Assembly (NCBI RefSeq): GCF_020524165.1
Contig: NZ_JAIVKU010000002.1
Location: 124,001-188,000, forward strand
From: Guptibacillus hwajinpoensis
GTDB lineage: Bacteria; Bacillota; Bacilli; Bacillales; Guptibacillaceae
Length of the DNA: 64,000 bases
Reading direction: 5' to 3'
Position 1 is the first letter of the stretch; each line of letters begins with the position of its first letter. Below the pieces are notes generated by a model. The model had not been told where the DNA came from. It saw only the letters and a list, made by a program, of their open reading frames with translations, and searched no databases. Positions 42,176 through 50,759 of the stretch are shown here, piece by piece. The position numbers and the translations under genes are program-made.

Positions 42176-43786
42176 ATGCCAACTGACTACTTACATTATC
42201 CATACGCTTCCCAACGCATGACAACGGTAGCGAACAAAGGAATGGTCGCAACGTCTCAGCCATTAGCGGCACAGGCGGGATTAGATCTATTGAAAAATGG
42301 GGGTAATGCAATTGATGCGGCGATCGCAACGGCAGCGGTACTCACTGTAGTTGAACCGACGTCAAATGGAATCGGCGGTGATGCATTTGCTCTTGTGTGG
42401 ACAAAGGGTAAATTGCACGGGTTAAATGGTAGCGGACCATCGCCGCAATCCATCTCCATTGATTCAGTCAAAGAACGTGGTTATAATGAAATTCCAAAAT
42501 ACGGCTGGATTCCTGTTACCGTTCCTGGTATTCCGGCATCATGGGCGGCTTTGTCGAAGCGATTTGGGAAGCTTTCATTAAAAGAAACGCTGGCGCCTGC
42601 GATTCATTATGCTGAGGAGGGATTCCCAGTATCTCCGACTCTAAGTAAGTATTGGAACGATGCTTACGCTAAATTTGAAGAAGAGTTAAAGGGAGAGGAG
42701 TTTCAGCACTGGTTTGATACGTTTGCGCCAGATGGTCGTGCGCCTGAAGTTGGTGAGGTTTGGAAGTCGACAGGTCACGCAGAAACGTTACGGAAAATCG
42801 CTGAAACCGATGCGACGTCTTTTTATCAGGGAGAAATCGCTGATCAGATTGATGCTTTCTCAAAAGCATATAATGGGTATTTGACGAAGGAAGATCTTTC
42901 GGCATTTGAGCTTGAGTGGGTCGATCCGATTTCGGTTCAGTATCGTGGTTATGATGTTTGGGAGATCCCGCCTAATGGGCAGGGACTGATTGCATTGTCT
43001 GCGCTAAATATCGTAAAAGGGTTTACATTAGATCATAAAGATTCTGTTGATACCTATCATAAGCAGATTGAAGCGATGAAGCTTGCTTTTGTTGATGGGC
43101 AGAAATACATTACGGATGAATGTGAAATGTCCGTTGCTGTACAGGATTTACTATCACCTTCTTATGGGGAAAGTCGCCGTGCGTTAATTGGAGATGAAGC
43201 GCTAATGCCGTCACCAGGACAGCCTCCTAAAGGTGGAACCGTTTATTTAGCAACAGCTGACGACGAAGGGAACATGGTGTCGTTTATACAGAGTAATTAT
43301 ATGGGGTTTGGTTCAGGATTGGTGGTGCCTGGCACCGGGATTGCGCTTCAGAATCGCGGACATAATTTTTCGATGGATTCGGATCATGATAATGCGCTAA
43401 AAGGTGGAAAGCGGACGTATCATACGATCATCCCTGGATTTCTTAGTAAAGATGGTGATCCGATTGGACCTTTTGGCGTGATGGGTGGATTTATGCAGCC
43501 GCAAGGTCATTTACAGGTGATTACGAACCTGATCGATTTTCATTTGAACCCGCAATCTGCCCTCGATGCGCCAAGGTGGCAGTGGGTTGAGGGGAAACGA
43601 GTGTGGGTGGAGTCTACGTTCCCGCCTCATCTTGCCGAAGCGCTTACTCGAAAAGGACATGAAATTGAAGTTCAGCTTGAAAAAGGGGCGTTCGGTCGCG
43701 GACAAATTATTTGGCGCGATCAGCAGTCGGGCACCTTATTTGGAGGGACAGAATCAAGAACAGACGGAACGATTGCCGCTTATTAA
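42176..43786 (+). CDS. Gamma-glutamyltransferase family protein (YwrD-like)
   Basis: N-terminal-nucleophile hydrolase of 536 residues that should self-cleave before the threonine of KGGTVYLATADDEGNMVSFIQ. Other signatures are KNGGNAIDAAIATAAVLTVVEPTSNGIGGDAFA and GGFMQPQGHLQ. No signal peptide is seen, so it is probably cytosolic, unlike the secreted GGT. AAAGGAGA before ATG 42176 decides the start; a frame reaching 42098 lacks support. It lies 33 nt before a two-gene chromate transporter, the same neighbours as ywrD with ywrB/ywrA in Bacillus subtilis. Physiological substrate unknown, possibly glutathione or gamma-glutamyl peptides. Confidence 0.88.
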   Translation: MPTDYLHYPYASQRMTTVANKGMVATSQPLAAQAGLDLLKNGGNAIDAAIATAAVLTVVEPTSNGIGGDAFALVWTKGKLHGLNGSGPSPQSISIDSVKERGYNEIPKYGWIPVTVPGIPASWAALSKRFGKLSLKETLAPAIHYAEEGFPVSPTLSKYWNDAYAKFEEELKGEEFQHWFDTFAPDGRAPEVGEVWKSTGHAETLRKIAETDATSFYQGEIADQIDAFSKAYNGYLTKEDLSAFELEWVDPISVQYRGYDVWEIPPNGQGLIALSALNIVKGFTLDHKDSVDTYHKQIEAMKLAFVDGQKYITDECEMSVAVQDLLSPSYGESRRALIGDEALMPSPGQPPKGGTVYLATADDEGNMVSFIQSNYMGFGSGLVVPGTGIALQNRGHNFSMDSDHDNALKGGKRTYHTIIPGFLSKDGDPIGPFGVMGGFMQPQGHLQVITNLIDFHLNPQSALDAPRWQWVEGKRVWVESTFPPHLAEALTRKGHEIEVQLEKGAFGRGQIIWRDQQSGTLFGGTESRTDGTIAAY

Positions 43787-43819
43787 AAGCGGAGTGACAG
43801 TCCGAAAGGTTGGTGGAAC

Positions 43820-44401
43820 ATGCAGCAGTGGCATCTTTTCCTCGCTTTTTTTAGAGTGGGCATGCTTGGATACGGTGGAGGCCCTTCGTCTATCCCGCTA
43901 GTACATAAAGAAGTTGTGGAGAAATACAAATGGATGGATGACGATGAGTTTGCGGATATTCTCGCTTTGGGAAATTCACTTCCAGGGCCAATCGCGACGA
44001 AAATGGCGGGGTACATTGGTCATCGAGTGGCAGGGATAACGGGCATGTTAAATGCCGTACTGGCAACCATTGTGCCGACGATTGCGATTATGATTTTCTT
44101 GTTAACGTTTCTCTCTACATTTCGCGAGAAGGCGTGGGTGCAGGGAATGACGCAAGCGGTCGTTCCAGTTGTTGGGGTTATGTTAGCGGTGTTAACCTAT
44201 GATTTTTTTAGAAAAGCTCAGGGGAATTTAGGGTGGATTCTGACGATCACGTTGACGGTTGTTTCCTATTTATTTATTGAAATCGCAGGTGTTCATCCGG
44301 GAATTGTTATTGGATGTTTGTTGCTTTACGCACTGTTGAAACCGACTGGTAAGGGTGGGAAGCATGAAGAGGCAGAGGCGAGAAAGGAGCCATCCTCATG
44401 A
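43820..44401 (+). CDS. Short-chain chromate transporter, first half (CHR domain, YwrB-like)
   Basis: A 193-residue membrane protein with a single CHR domain: FFRVGMLGYGGGPSSIPLVHKEVV, then ALGNSLPGPIATKMAGYIGHRVAG, and about five or six helices. Full-length ChrA has two such domains; short-chain forms work as pairs from adjacent genes, as with YwrB/YwrA of B. subtilis. Its stop overlaps the next start (ATGA), implying coupled synthesis. The substrate is assumed to be chromate or sulfate-like oxyanions. Its lysine/glutamate-rich tail (GGKHEEAEARKEPSS) distinguishes it from the partner. Confidence 0.9.
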   Translation: MQQWHLFLAFFRVGMLGYGGGPSSIPLVHKEVVEKYKWMDDDEFADILALGNSLPGPIATKMAGYIGHRVAGITGMLNAVLATIVPTIAIMIFLLTFLSTFREKAWVQGMTQAVVPVVGVMLAVLTYDFFRKAQGNLGWILTITLTVVSYLFIEIAGVHPGIVIGCLLLYALLKPTGKGGKHEEAEARKEPSS

Positions 44402-44928
44402 TTTATTGGGATATTTTTGTAGCTTTTTTCATACCTGGTATCGTCGGTTACGGAGGAGGCCCTGCGTCTATTCCTCTTGTTGAGAACGAAGTAGTTGGTC
44501 GATTCGGTTGGATGAGCGTGAATGAATTTAGTGAAATGCTCGCGATGGCGAATGCACTACCAGGGCCAATTGCGACGAAAATGGCCGGGTACATCGGCTT
44601 TCAGCAAGGAGGAGTTCTTGGCGCATTTGTTGGTGTGTTTGCGACAGTAGCGCCATCACTCTTGCTAATGATTGTATTGCTGAGTCTTTTGAATCGTTTT
44701 AAAAACTCACCAAAAGTAAAGAAGATGACAGCTCTCATTCGCCCAACCATTGCCATCTTACTTGGCGTGATGGCGTTTCAGTTCTTTGCTAGTTCTTATG
44801 AAGGAGCGGGGCTCGTTCAAACGATCTTCCTGATTGTAACTAGTTTCGTTCTGATGGAGAAAATGAAGGTGCATCCGGCGTTTGTGATTGTTGGGGCACT
44901 GGCGTATGGAGCGGTGTTTCTGGGATAG
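44398..44928 (+). CDS. Short-chain chromate transporter, second half (CHR domain, YwrA-like)
   Basis: Partner CHR-domain protein of 176 residues with six hydrophobic segments. It opens FFIPGIVGYGGGPASIPLVENEVV and contains AMANALPGPIATKMAGYIGFQQGG. It keeps the paired GYGGGP and LPGPIATKMAGY motifs of the first half, so the two presumably form a heterodimer of inverted topology. Translation is coupled by a 4-nt overlap with the preceding gene. A repeat element and a strong terminator follow, ending the ggt-chr operon. Confidence 0.9.
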   Translation: MIYWDIFVAFFIPGIVGYGGGPASIPLVENEVVGRFGWMSVNEFSEMLAMANALPGPIATKMAGYIGFQQGGVLGAFVGVFATVAPSLLLMIVLLSLLNRFKNSPKVKKMTALIRPTIAILLGVMAFQFFASSYEGAGLVQTIFLIVTSFVLMEKMKVHPAFVIVGALAYGAVFLG

Positions 44929-44961
44929 AGTTCGCGGGTGCGCGAGTTCCGCGAGTTCGTG

Positions 44962-45001
44962 AGTGCCTGTCACCACCCGGATTAGATCGAATGATGTCGA
45001 G
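44962..45001 (+). repeat. Dispersed 40-nt hairpin element, copy 5
   Basis: AGTGCCTGTCACCACCCG, 16 bases, GTCGAG. It is preceded by a stuttering GC-rich run in which GCGAGTTC-like units recur (44930-44961). The terminator stem begins four bases after it. Confidence 0.9.
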
Positions 45002-45004
45002 TTA

Positions 45005-45053
45005 TGCGGTGGAATGTTCCTCTTTAGGAGAAATCATTCCACCGCATTTTTTT
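45005..45053 (+). terminator. Strong intrinsic terminator
   Basis: TGCGGTGGAATG pairs perfectly with CATTCCACCGCA (12 bp), with TTCC/GGAG pairing possible in the loop, followed by seven T. It ends the ggt-chr operon. Confidence 0.93.
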
Positions 45054-45123
45054 AGTGTGAACGCTGAAAATGAGGGAGTCATCCCACGTGAGGTTGCGGA
45101 TTTGTGCGAATAGGATTAAAATA

Positions 45124-45152
45124 TGAGTGTACTCATAAATGAGCTTAGTCAT
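45124..45152. promoter_or_regulatory. Paired TGAGTNNACTCA-type palindromes before the TetR gene
   Basis: TGAGTGTACTCA is a perfect 12-bp palindrome apart from nothing at its centre, and TGAGCTTAGTCA 17 bases later is a degenerate version. They lie 29-57 nt before the TetR start, a usual place for autoregulatory operators. Confidence 0.5.
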
Positions 45153-45180
45153 AAATTAATTTAGATAGAAGGAGGCTATG

Positions 45181-45783
45181 ATGAGCGGACTACGTGAACA
45201 AAAGAAGCAGGCAACGAGGAAGACGATTATGGTTGTTGCAAAAGATCTTTTTCTTGAAAAAGGTTATGAAGCAACATCAACAGAGCTAGTAGCTAAGAAG
45301 GCTGGAATTGGTTCAGGTACGTTATTTAATTATTTTCCTTCTAAAGCAGAGCTTCTTGTTGAAGTCATGCGGGCAGAATTTTCAGGTATGGAAGAGAAGG
45401 AGGACATGAGTTTAGAAATTCTGGAGACAGCTGAAGCTACAGTTCGAGATTATTTAACGAAGCGTTTGGAAGGCTTTAGTTTGCTAGAAAAAAAGCTTTT
45501 TCGAGAATTAATTGTGGCGTCATTAAATGCGTATCAAAGCAAACCAGAATTCCTAAACAGCTTGATGGAGCTCGATTTTATGTTTATAGAAGAGTTGGAG
45601 GAGCTGCTCAAGGAAGTAAGAAATCTAGGCATGCTACCGAAAAACTTCGAAGTAGAAATCGCAGCAGAGCTTATTTATAGCTCAGTCATGTTTGAAACAC
45701 TCGTTTATCTTTATCAGGAAGGTCGAAGTCTTGAAGAAGTGTTGGAACAAACGGGGCGTAAGCTTACATTTATTTTGAAGTGA
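45181..45783 (+). CDS. TetR-family transcriptional regulator
   Basis: Probable repressor of 200 residues. The N-terminal helix-turn-helix is ATSTELVAKKAGIGSGTLFNYFPSK (about 27-51), followed by a divergent ligand-binding helical domain. Two adjacent ATG codons occur at 45178 and 45181; the second is better spaced from AGGAGG. It is followed after 11 nt by an FAD monooxygenase gene and probably represses itself and that gene. Upstream, TGAGTGTACTCA (45124-45135) followed by TGAGCTTAGTCA (45141-45152) are two related imperfect palindromes that could be its operators. Confidence 0.9.
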   Translation: MSGLREQKKQATRKTIMVVAKDLFLEKGYEATSTELVAKKAGIGSGTLFNYFPSKAELLVEVMRAEFSGMEEKEDMSLEILETAEATVRDYLTKRLEGFSLLEKKLFRELIVASLNAYQSKPEFLNSLMELDFMFIEELEELLKEVRNLGMLPKNFEVEIAAELIYSSVMFETLVYLYQEGRSLEEVLEQTGRKLTFILK

Positions 45784-45794
45784 GGTGAATCAAG

Positions 45795-46958
45795 ATGGAC
45801 GTATGTATTGTTGGTGGCGGGATTGCAGGATTAACCCTTGCTTATTGTTTAAGTGAGAAAGGAAATCACGTCACGATTGTTGAGAAATCTCCCTCGATAC
45901 GGACAGAAGGCTACATGATTGATTTTTTCGGAGCGGGTTATGATGTGGTTGAAAAACTTGGGATGATTGATGATTTAAGGCGTATTCATTATCCTATTGA
46001 GTCGCTTGCTTTTTTGAAGCCAAATGGTTCGGAGAAATACAGGATTTCCTATCAATCTCTTCGTGAGTTATTAAATCAAAGGCACTTCAATTTTATGCGT
46101 GGCGATCTTGAAACAGTGCTTTATGAGAAGGTTCGAGAACAGGCTACGTTTCGATTTGGCGCATCTCCAGAGCAGATTGAACAAGATGCCGAAAAAGCGC
46201 ATGTGAGTCTCTCTGATGGTACGAGGCTTACATGTGATTTGGTTGTAGGAGCAGACGGTATGCGATCGAAGGTGCGCGCTCTCTCATGTAAGGAAGAGCA
46301 GGAGCCAATCCGTTATATGGGTTATTATACTGCGGCTTACATTATTGAAGATCCAGCTTTTCTTGAGAAAATAGATAAAAATTTTTATACGTATTCGGAG
46401 CCAAATCGTCAGGTTTCTGTATACCCGATTCGCGGTAATAAAGTGGCAACCTTTTTCTTATATCGCTACCCGAAACAGCAGGGACATGTGGAAAAAGAAA
46501 AAGCGCTGGAGCAACTGAACGAATATTTTGGTCATATGAATTGGATTGTTCAAGATTTGCTTGAAGCTGGCAAAGAGGCGAAGGATTTTTACTTTGATGA
46601 GGTGTCGCAAGTTGAATTACCTAAGTGGCGGAATGAGAAGGTTACTTTTGTGGGTGATTCCTGTCAGTGCATTTCGTTACTTGCCGGGCAGGGGGCTTCG
46701 TTGGCCATGGCGGGCGCTTATACGCTTGCGAAATCGCTTGAGGAATACCCGGATAATCTTGAAGCTGCGCTTGCTGATTATGAACGATCGCTTCATCCGG
46801 ATATTGTGAAACTTCAGAAGTCAGCAAGAAGATTCGCAAGCTTCTTCTTACCTTCTTCCTGGTGGGGGATTTTAGTAAGAGATGGATTGACGAGAGTATC
46901 GGTATGGCCGGGAGTGAGAAAGGTCGTGAATTTCAGCACGGTGCGGCTGCCGAAGTAG
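45795..46958 (+). CDS. FAD-dependent monooxygenase (PHBH-fold hydroxylase)
   Basis: Flavin hydroxylase of 387 residues in the aromatic-ring or tetracycline-modifying group. It has GxGxxG in VCIVGGGIAGLTLAYCLSEKG, the NADPH/FAD DG motif in VVGADGMRSKVRAL, and the GD motif FVGDSCQCISLLAGQGASLAMAG. The C-terminus is basic. It lies 11 nt behind a TetR regulator, a layout typical of an inducible detoxification or drug/aromatic hydroxylase unit. GAGGTG precedes the ATG. The substrate cannot be read from the sequence. A repeat element and a terminator follow. Confidence 0.88.
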   Translation: MDVCIVGGGIAGLTLAYCLSEKGNHVTIVEKSPSIRTEGYMIDFFGAGYDVVEKLGMIDDLRRIHYPIESLAFLKPNGSEKYRISYQSLRELLNQRHFNFMRGDLETVLYEKVREQATFRFGASPEQIEQDAEKAHVSLSDGTRLTCDLVVGADGMRSKVRALSCKEEQEPIRYMGYYTAAYIIEDPAFLEKIDKNFYTYSEPNRQVSVYPIRGNKVATFFLYRYPKQQGHVEKEKALEQLNEYFGHMNWIVQDLLEAGKEAKDFYFDEVSQVELPKWRNEKVTFVGDSCQCISLLAGQGASLAMAGAYTLAKSLEEYPDNLEAALADYERSLHPDIVKLQKSARRFASFFLPSSWWGILVRDGLTRVSVWPGVRKVVNFSTVRLPK

Positions 46959-46975
46959 CAGGTGCCTGTTGTAGC

Positions 46976-47015
46976 AGTGCCTGTCACCACCCGGTTATGA
47001 TCGAATGGTGTCGAA
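46976..47015 (+). repeat. Dispersed 40-nt hairpin element, copy 6
   Basis: AGTGCCTGTCACCACCCG, 16 bases, GTCGAA. A partial extra copy of the core, GGTGCCTGTT, lies 15 bases upstream at 46961. The terminator stem begins two bases after the element. Confidence 0.9.
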
Positions 47016-47017
47016 TG

Positions 47018-47058
47018 AACAGTTCTTACCTCTTGTGAGGAAAGGGCTGTTTTTGTTT
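47018..47058 (+). terminator. Intrinsic terminator
   Basis: AACAGTTCTT pairs with AAGGGCTGTT (two G-T pairs), and CCTC/GAGG pair inside the loop. TTTTTG follows. It ends the TetR-monooxygenase operon. Confidence 0.8.
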
Positions 47059-47204
47059 TGTCTATGAAAGGTTTATCGGGATGGTAGGACTAACAATCCT
47101 TCTGCTGTTTAGAAAGTGGAAATCGTATAGACCAAAAGGTTTATTTTGTCAGAAAATATTGAAAATGTTGTCAGTTTCATCTAAACTATCAGATAAATCA
47201 ATAA

Positions 47205-47216
47205 ATTGTATACAAT
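47205..47216. promoter_or_regulatory. Palindrome ATTGTATACAAT, probable GntR/FCD operator
   Basis: A perfect 12-bp palindrome 25 nt before the start of a GntR-family gene. It shares the TTGTATACAA core with the known B. subtilis GntR operator, so autoregulation is likely. Confidence 0.65.
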
Positions 47217-47241
47217 CTTTGGACACAATAGGTGGTTTAAG

Positions 47242-47901
47242 ATGACAACTAAAAAACGAAATGAAGAGTTAGCTTATGAAAAGGTGAAGCGTGCCATTAT
47301 GTTACGGAGGCTTTTACCAGGACAGCGTGTGACAGAGGAGTGGGTGAGTGAAGAGATTAACATGAGTCGGACTCCTATTCGAGCAGCGTTTAAGAGAATG
47401 GGAAATGAAGGGTTATTAGAAGTTGTCCCTCATCGAGGCGCTTTTGTGTATAACCCCTCGGATAAGGAAATTGCTGATGTATTTCAATTACGAGTCGTAC
47501 TTGAGAGCTATGCTGCTCGACTAGTTGTTCCGAAAGTTACTCAAGAGAACGTTCGCTACATGGAAGAGTTGTTAGCGGAGGAAATGCGGGCATATCAAGC
47601 AAAGGATTTTGAAGAGTTTATGAGGGTGAACGGACTTATCCATACCTATCCCGCAAAGCTGTCAGAGAATAAGTTCTTACTTCAACAAGTGGAAACGCTC
47701 AATCAATGGTCTGATTGTTACCTGATTCTAAAAGATGAATTTTATACGGTACCGATTGAAAAGGTGAAGTCGATTCCAGAGCATCAATGTATGCTGAATG
47801 CTTTTCGTGATGGAAATATTGAAGGGATGGCGGAAGCGATTGAAGCTCATCTTCTTTCCACATTGAGTGATTTATCTGGGAAGCGATCAGTTTTTAATTA
47901 A
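47242..47901 (+). CDS. GntR-family transcriptional regulator (FCD subfamily)
   Basis: Regulator of 219 residues. An N-terminal winged helix (RVTEEWVSEEINMSRTPIRAAFKRM) is followed by an all-helical FCD effector domain (VFQLRVVLESYAARLVV, then HTYPAKLSENKFL, EHQCMLNAFRDGN). I start it at ATG 47242 behind AGGTGG; a TTG at 47206 would include the palindromic operator in the coding region. It precedes an aminotransferase and an amino-acid permease by 19 nt, so it probably controls use of an amino acid or amine. In FCD proteins the ligand is usually a carboxylic acid bound with a metal. Confidence 0.9.
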   Translation: MTTKKRNEELAYEKVKRAIMLRRLLPGQRVTEEWVSEEINMSRTPIRAAFKRMGNEGLLEVVPHRGAFVYNPSDKEIADVFQLRVVLESYAARLVVPKVTQENVRYMEELLAEEMRAYQAKDFEEFMRVNGLIHTYPAKLSENKFLLQQVETLNQWSDCYLILKDEFYTVPIEKVKSIPEHQCMLNAFRDGNIEGMAEAIEAHLLSTLSDLSGKRSVFN

Positions 47902-47920
47902 TTTAAAGGAGTGATGGATC

Positions 47921-49276
47921 ATGACAAAGAATGCTTCGATTCAAACAAGTTTACCGGGACCTGTTGCTAGTCAATTGTTAGAGCGACGAGAGAATATTGT
48001 ACCTAACGCTGTAAGCTGTGGCATTCCGACTTTTGCTAAGGAAGCTTCTGGCGCAAGAGTAACAGATGTTGATGGGAATACGTTTATTGATTTTGCTGGT
48101 GCGATCGGAACGATTAACGTTGGACATTGCCATCCAAGAGTGAAGGAAGCTTTGCATGATCAAGTCGATAAATACATTCATACCGGGTTTAATGTGATGA
48201 TGTATGAGCCTTATATTGAATTAGCTGAAAAGCTTGCAGCGTTAGCACCTGGCGATCATCAGAAGAAAGTCTTGCTTCAGAATAGCGGAGCTGAAGCAGT
48301 AGAAAATGCTGTGAAAATTGCAAGGAAATTTACCGGGCGTCAGGCAATTGTTACCTTCCAGAATGCGTTTCACGGTCGCACATTGATGACGATGTCGATG
48401 ACAAGCAAAGTGAAGCCGTATAAATTTGGATTTGGTCCGTTTGCTCCTGAAGTTTACAAGGCACCTTTTCCGTATGCTTACCGGAAGCCTGAGCAAATGA
48501 GTGAAAGTGCGTATACGGACTTCATGATTCAGCAGTTTAACGATTTTTTGTTAAAAGAAGTAGCGCCGGAAACGATCGCAGCTGTGGTGATGGAACCAGT
48601 CCAAGGTGAAGGTGGTTTTATTGTACCTGATCAGTCATTTGTTCAGGCGGTTAAATCAATTTGTGAAGAGCATGGCATTCTATTCGTCGCAGATGAGATT
48701 CAAACGGGATTTGCACGTACAGGGAAATATTTTGCAACCGAGCACTTTGGCATCGTGCCTGATCTTGTCACTGTATCGAAATCGTTAGGAGCAGGGACGC
48801 CAATTAGTGGGGTGATTGGTAGGAGAGAAGTGATGGATGCAGCGGATCAAGGAGAGCTTGGTGGAACGTATAGTGGAAGTCCGCTTGGATGTCGTGCAGC
48901 GCTTGCTGTTCTCGATGTAATTGAAGAGGAAGGTCTCAATCAGCGTGCGCTTCAAATCGGTGAGAAAGTAAGAGAACGATTTACTTATCTCTCGAAGGAG
49001 TTTCCTTTTATCGGAGACGTTCGCGGGTTAGGTGCCATGAATGCGATTGAGATTGTTGGGGAAGGAAAGGTACCAGATAAGGACTTAACGAAAAAGATAT
49101 TAGCAGAAGCTCAGCAGAAAGGACTCCTTTTACTTGGTGCTGGCGTCTATGGAAACGTTATCCGATTCTTAATGCCTCTCGTGATTACAGACGATGAATT
49201 AGAAGAAGGGTTATTTATCATTGAAGAAGCCATGCGGAAGGTTTCAGCTCACGCGTTGCATAAAGGAGTTTTATAA
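47921..49276 (+). CDS. 4-aminobutyrate-type aminotransferase (class III, PLP), paralogue
   Basis: Omega-aminotransferase of 451 residues, strongly similar to the enzyme at 37085: shared blocks include the stretch around DVDGNTFIDFAGAIG, QNSGAEAVENAVKIARKFTG, FHGRTLMTMSMTSKVKPY, and VADEIQTGFARTGK. The Schiff-base lysine is in TVSKSLGAGTP. AAAGGAG precedes the ATG. Its TAA shares an A with the ATG of the permease gene, so they are translationally coupled. Unlike its paralogue it has no sigma-54 promoter and is probably under the GntR protein, suggesting a different inducer or substrate (GABA, beta-alanine or another omega-amino acid). Confidence 0.88.
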   Translation: MTKNASIQTSLPGPVASQLLERRENIVPNAVSCGIPTFAKEASGARVTDVDGNTFIDFAGAIGTINVGHCHPRVKEALHDQVDKYIHTGFNVMMYEPYIELAEKLAALAPGDHQKKVLLQNSGAEAVENAVKIARKFTGRQAIVTFQNAFHGRTLMTMSMTSKVKPYKFGFGPFAPEVYKAPFPYAYRKPEQMSESAYTDFMIQQFNDFLLKEVAPETIAAVVMEPVQGEGGFIVPDQSFVQAVKSICEEHGILFVADEIQTGFARTGKYFATEHFGIVPDLVTVSKSLGAGTPISGVIGRREVMDAADQGELGGTYSGSPLGCRAALAVLDVIEEEGLNQRALQIGEKVRERFTYLSKEFPFIGDVRGLGAMNAIEIVGEGKVPDKDLTKKILAEAQQKGLLLLGAGVYGNVIRFLMPLVITDDELEEGLFIIEEAMRKVSAHALHKGVL

Positions 49277-50658
49277 TGGAGGGGGAAAAGAAGAAACTGA
49301 AAAAGGTATTGTCGAAATTCGACCTGCTCTTTTTAGCCCTCGGTGCGATGCTTGGTTGGGGCTGGGTGGTCTTATCCGGAACGTGGTTAACATCTGCTGG
49401 ATCCTATGGAGCCGTTCTTGCTTTCGCGATCGGTGGGTTTCTTGTCATTTGTGTTGGACTAAACTACGCTGAACTTGCCTCTGCGATGCCGCGAGTAGGC
49501 GGGGAGCATGAGTACGTCCATCGCGCCCTCGGTGAAAATGCCTCTTTTGTTGCATCCTGGGCGATTACACTGGGGTATGTTTCCGTTGCAACATTCGAAG
49601 CGGTAGCTTTGCCTACTGTGATTGATTATTTATTACCAGACTATCAAGCGGGCTACCTTTGGACAATTGCCGGCTGGGATGTGCATCTCAATTGGGTATT
49701 GATTGGTTCAGCCGGTGCAGTCATTATTACGCTCATTAATTATATCGGACTTAAACAAGCAGCCGTATTGCAGACGGTTTTCACTCTTGTGATTGTGGCA
49801 GCTGGATTGTTATTAATTTTTGGAGCGGGAATGAACGGGGAGCCTGCTCATTTAACACCACATTTTATTGGCGGAATGGGTGGCATCATGACCGTGCTTG
49901 TGATGGTTCCGTTTTTGTTTGTAGGGTTTGACGTGATCCCTCAAGTTGCTGAAGAAGCCAATCTACCTCATGCTCAAATTGGAAAATTTCTTGTTATTTC
50001 TGTGATAGGGGCAATCATCTTTTACATAGCGATTGCCATTGGCGTGTCACTCGGGATGAGTCAGGAACAATTGGGTTCAACGGAGCTGGCAACCGCTGAT
50101 GCAATGGGAAATTTATTTGGATCTGCGCTTTTTGCGAAGTTATTGATTCTTGGAGGAGTTGCCGGGATTATTACAAGCTGGAATTCATTCGTGATCGGCG
50201 GCAGTCGCGTCCTCTATGCAATGTCGGAATCTGGTATGCTACCAGCATGGTTTGGTCGGCTGCATCCTAAATTCCACACACCGTCGAACGCTATTATCTT
50301 TATTGGGATTCTCTCGATGTTAGCCCCACTCCTCGGAAGGTCGGCTCTTGTTTGGATCGTCGATGCTGGAGGCCTTGGGATTGTCGTCGCTTACTTTCTT
50401 GTAGCCTGGTCATTTATTAAACTTAGAAAAACAGAGCCAGAGATGAAGCGACCGTTCCGAGCGGCTAAATCGCCAGTTTATGGCTATCTAGCACTTATTT
50501 TAAGCTTTGGATTTATCGCACTCTACTTACCAGGAATGCCGGCCGCATTGATCTGGCCTTATGAATGGATCATGATTGCTGCCTGGTTCTTTATCGGACT
50601 GTTTTTCTTTATGAGAATGAGGAAAGGCGTCTATAAAGATAGTGGGGTTGGGATGTAG
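49276..50658 (+). CDS. APC-superfamily amino acid permease
   Basis: Twelve-helix amino-acid or amine permease of 460 residues. Family marks are the broken first helix LFLALGAMLGWGWVVLSGTW, ELASAMPRVGGEHEYVHRALG (consensus amphipathic region), and PFLFVGFDVIPQVAEEANLP. It is cotranscribed with and overlaps the aminotransferase by one base, so it probably imports that enzyme's substrate, such as GABA or another omega-amino acid. Downstream come a repeat element and a terminator. Confidence 0.9.
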   Translation: MEGEKKKLKKVLSKFDLLFLALGAMLGWGWVVLSGTWLTSAGSYGAVLAFAIGGFLVICVGLNYAELASAMPRVGGEHEYVHRALGENASFVASWAITLGYVSVATFEAVALPTVIDYLLPDYQAGYLWTIAGWDVHLNWVLIGSAGAVIITLINYIGLKQAAVLQTVFTLVIVAAGLLLIFGAGMNGEPAHLTPHFIGGMGGIMTVLVMVPFLFVGFDVIPQVAEEANLPHAQIGKFLVISVIGAIIFYIAIAIGVSLGMSQEQLGSTELATADAMGNLFGSALFAKLLILGGVAGIITSWNSFVIGGSRVLYAMSESGMLPAWFGRLHPKFHTPSNAIIFIGILSMLAPLLGRSALVWIVDAGGLGIVVAYFLVAWSFIKLRKTEPEMKRPFRAAKSPVYGYLALILSFGFIALYLPGMPAALIWPYEWIMIAAWFFIGLFFFMRMRKGVYKDSGVGM

Positions 50659-50685
50659 TGGACGGTACGCGGTGCACGGTTGCAC

Positions 50686-50725
50686 GGTGCCTGTCACCAC
50701 CCGAATGGCGTTACATTATGTCGAA
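50686..50725 (+). repeat. Dispersed 40-nt hairpin element, copy 7
   Basis: GGTGCCTGTCACCACCCG, 16 bases, GTCGAA. It is preceded by a short tandem stutter of GCACGGT/GTACGCGGT units (50663-50687). It lies 27 nt after the permease stop and one base before the terminator stem. Confidence 0.9.
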
Positions 50726-50726
50726 A

Positions 50727-50757
50727 CTCCCTGGTCTATTGGCCAGGGAGTTTTTTC
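50727..50757. terminator. Intrinsic terminator
   Basis: CTCCCTGG pairs perfectly with CCAGGGAG over TCTATTGG, followed by TTTTTTC. It ends the permease operon and may be read by the converging coiled-coil protein gene, which ends at 50760. Confidence 0.88.
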
Positions 50758-50759
50758 TC

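Noticed and set aside
43322..43339. GGTGCCTGGCACC in the gamma-glutamyltransferase gene as another repeat copy
   Set aside because: It lacks the CCCG block and the GTCGA at the fixed distance, and it encodes a conserved VVPGTG stretch of the enzyme.
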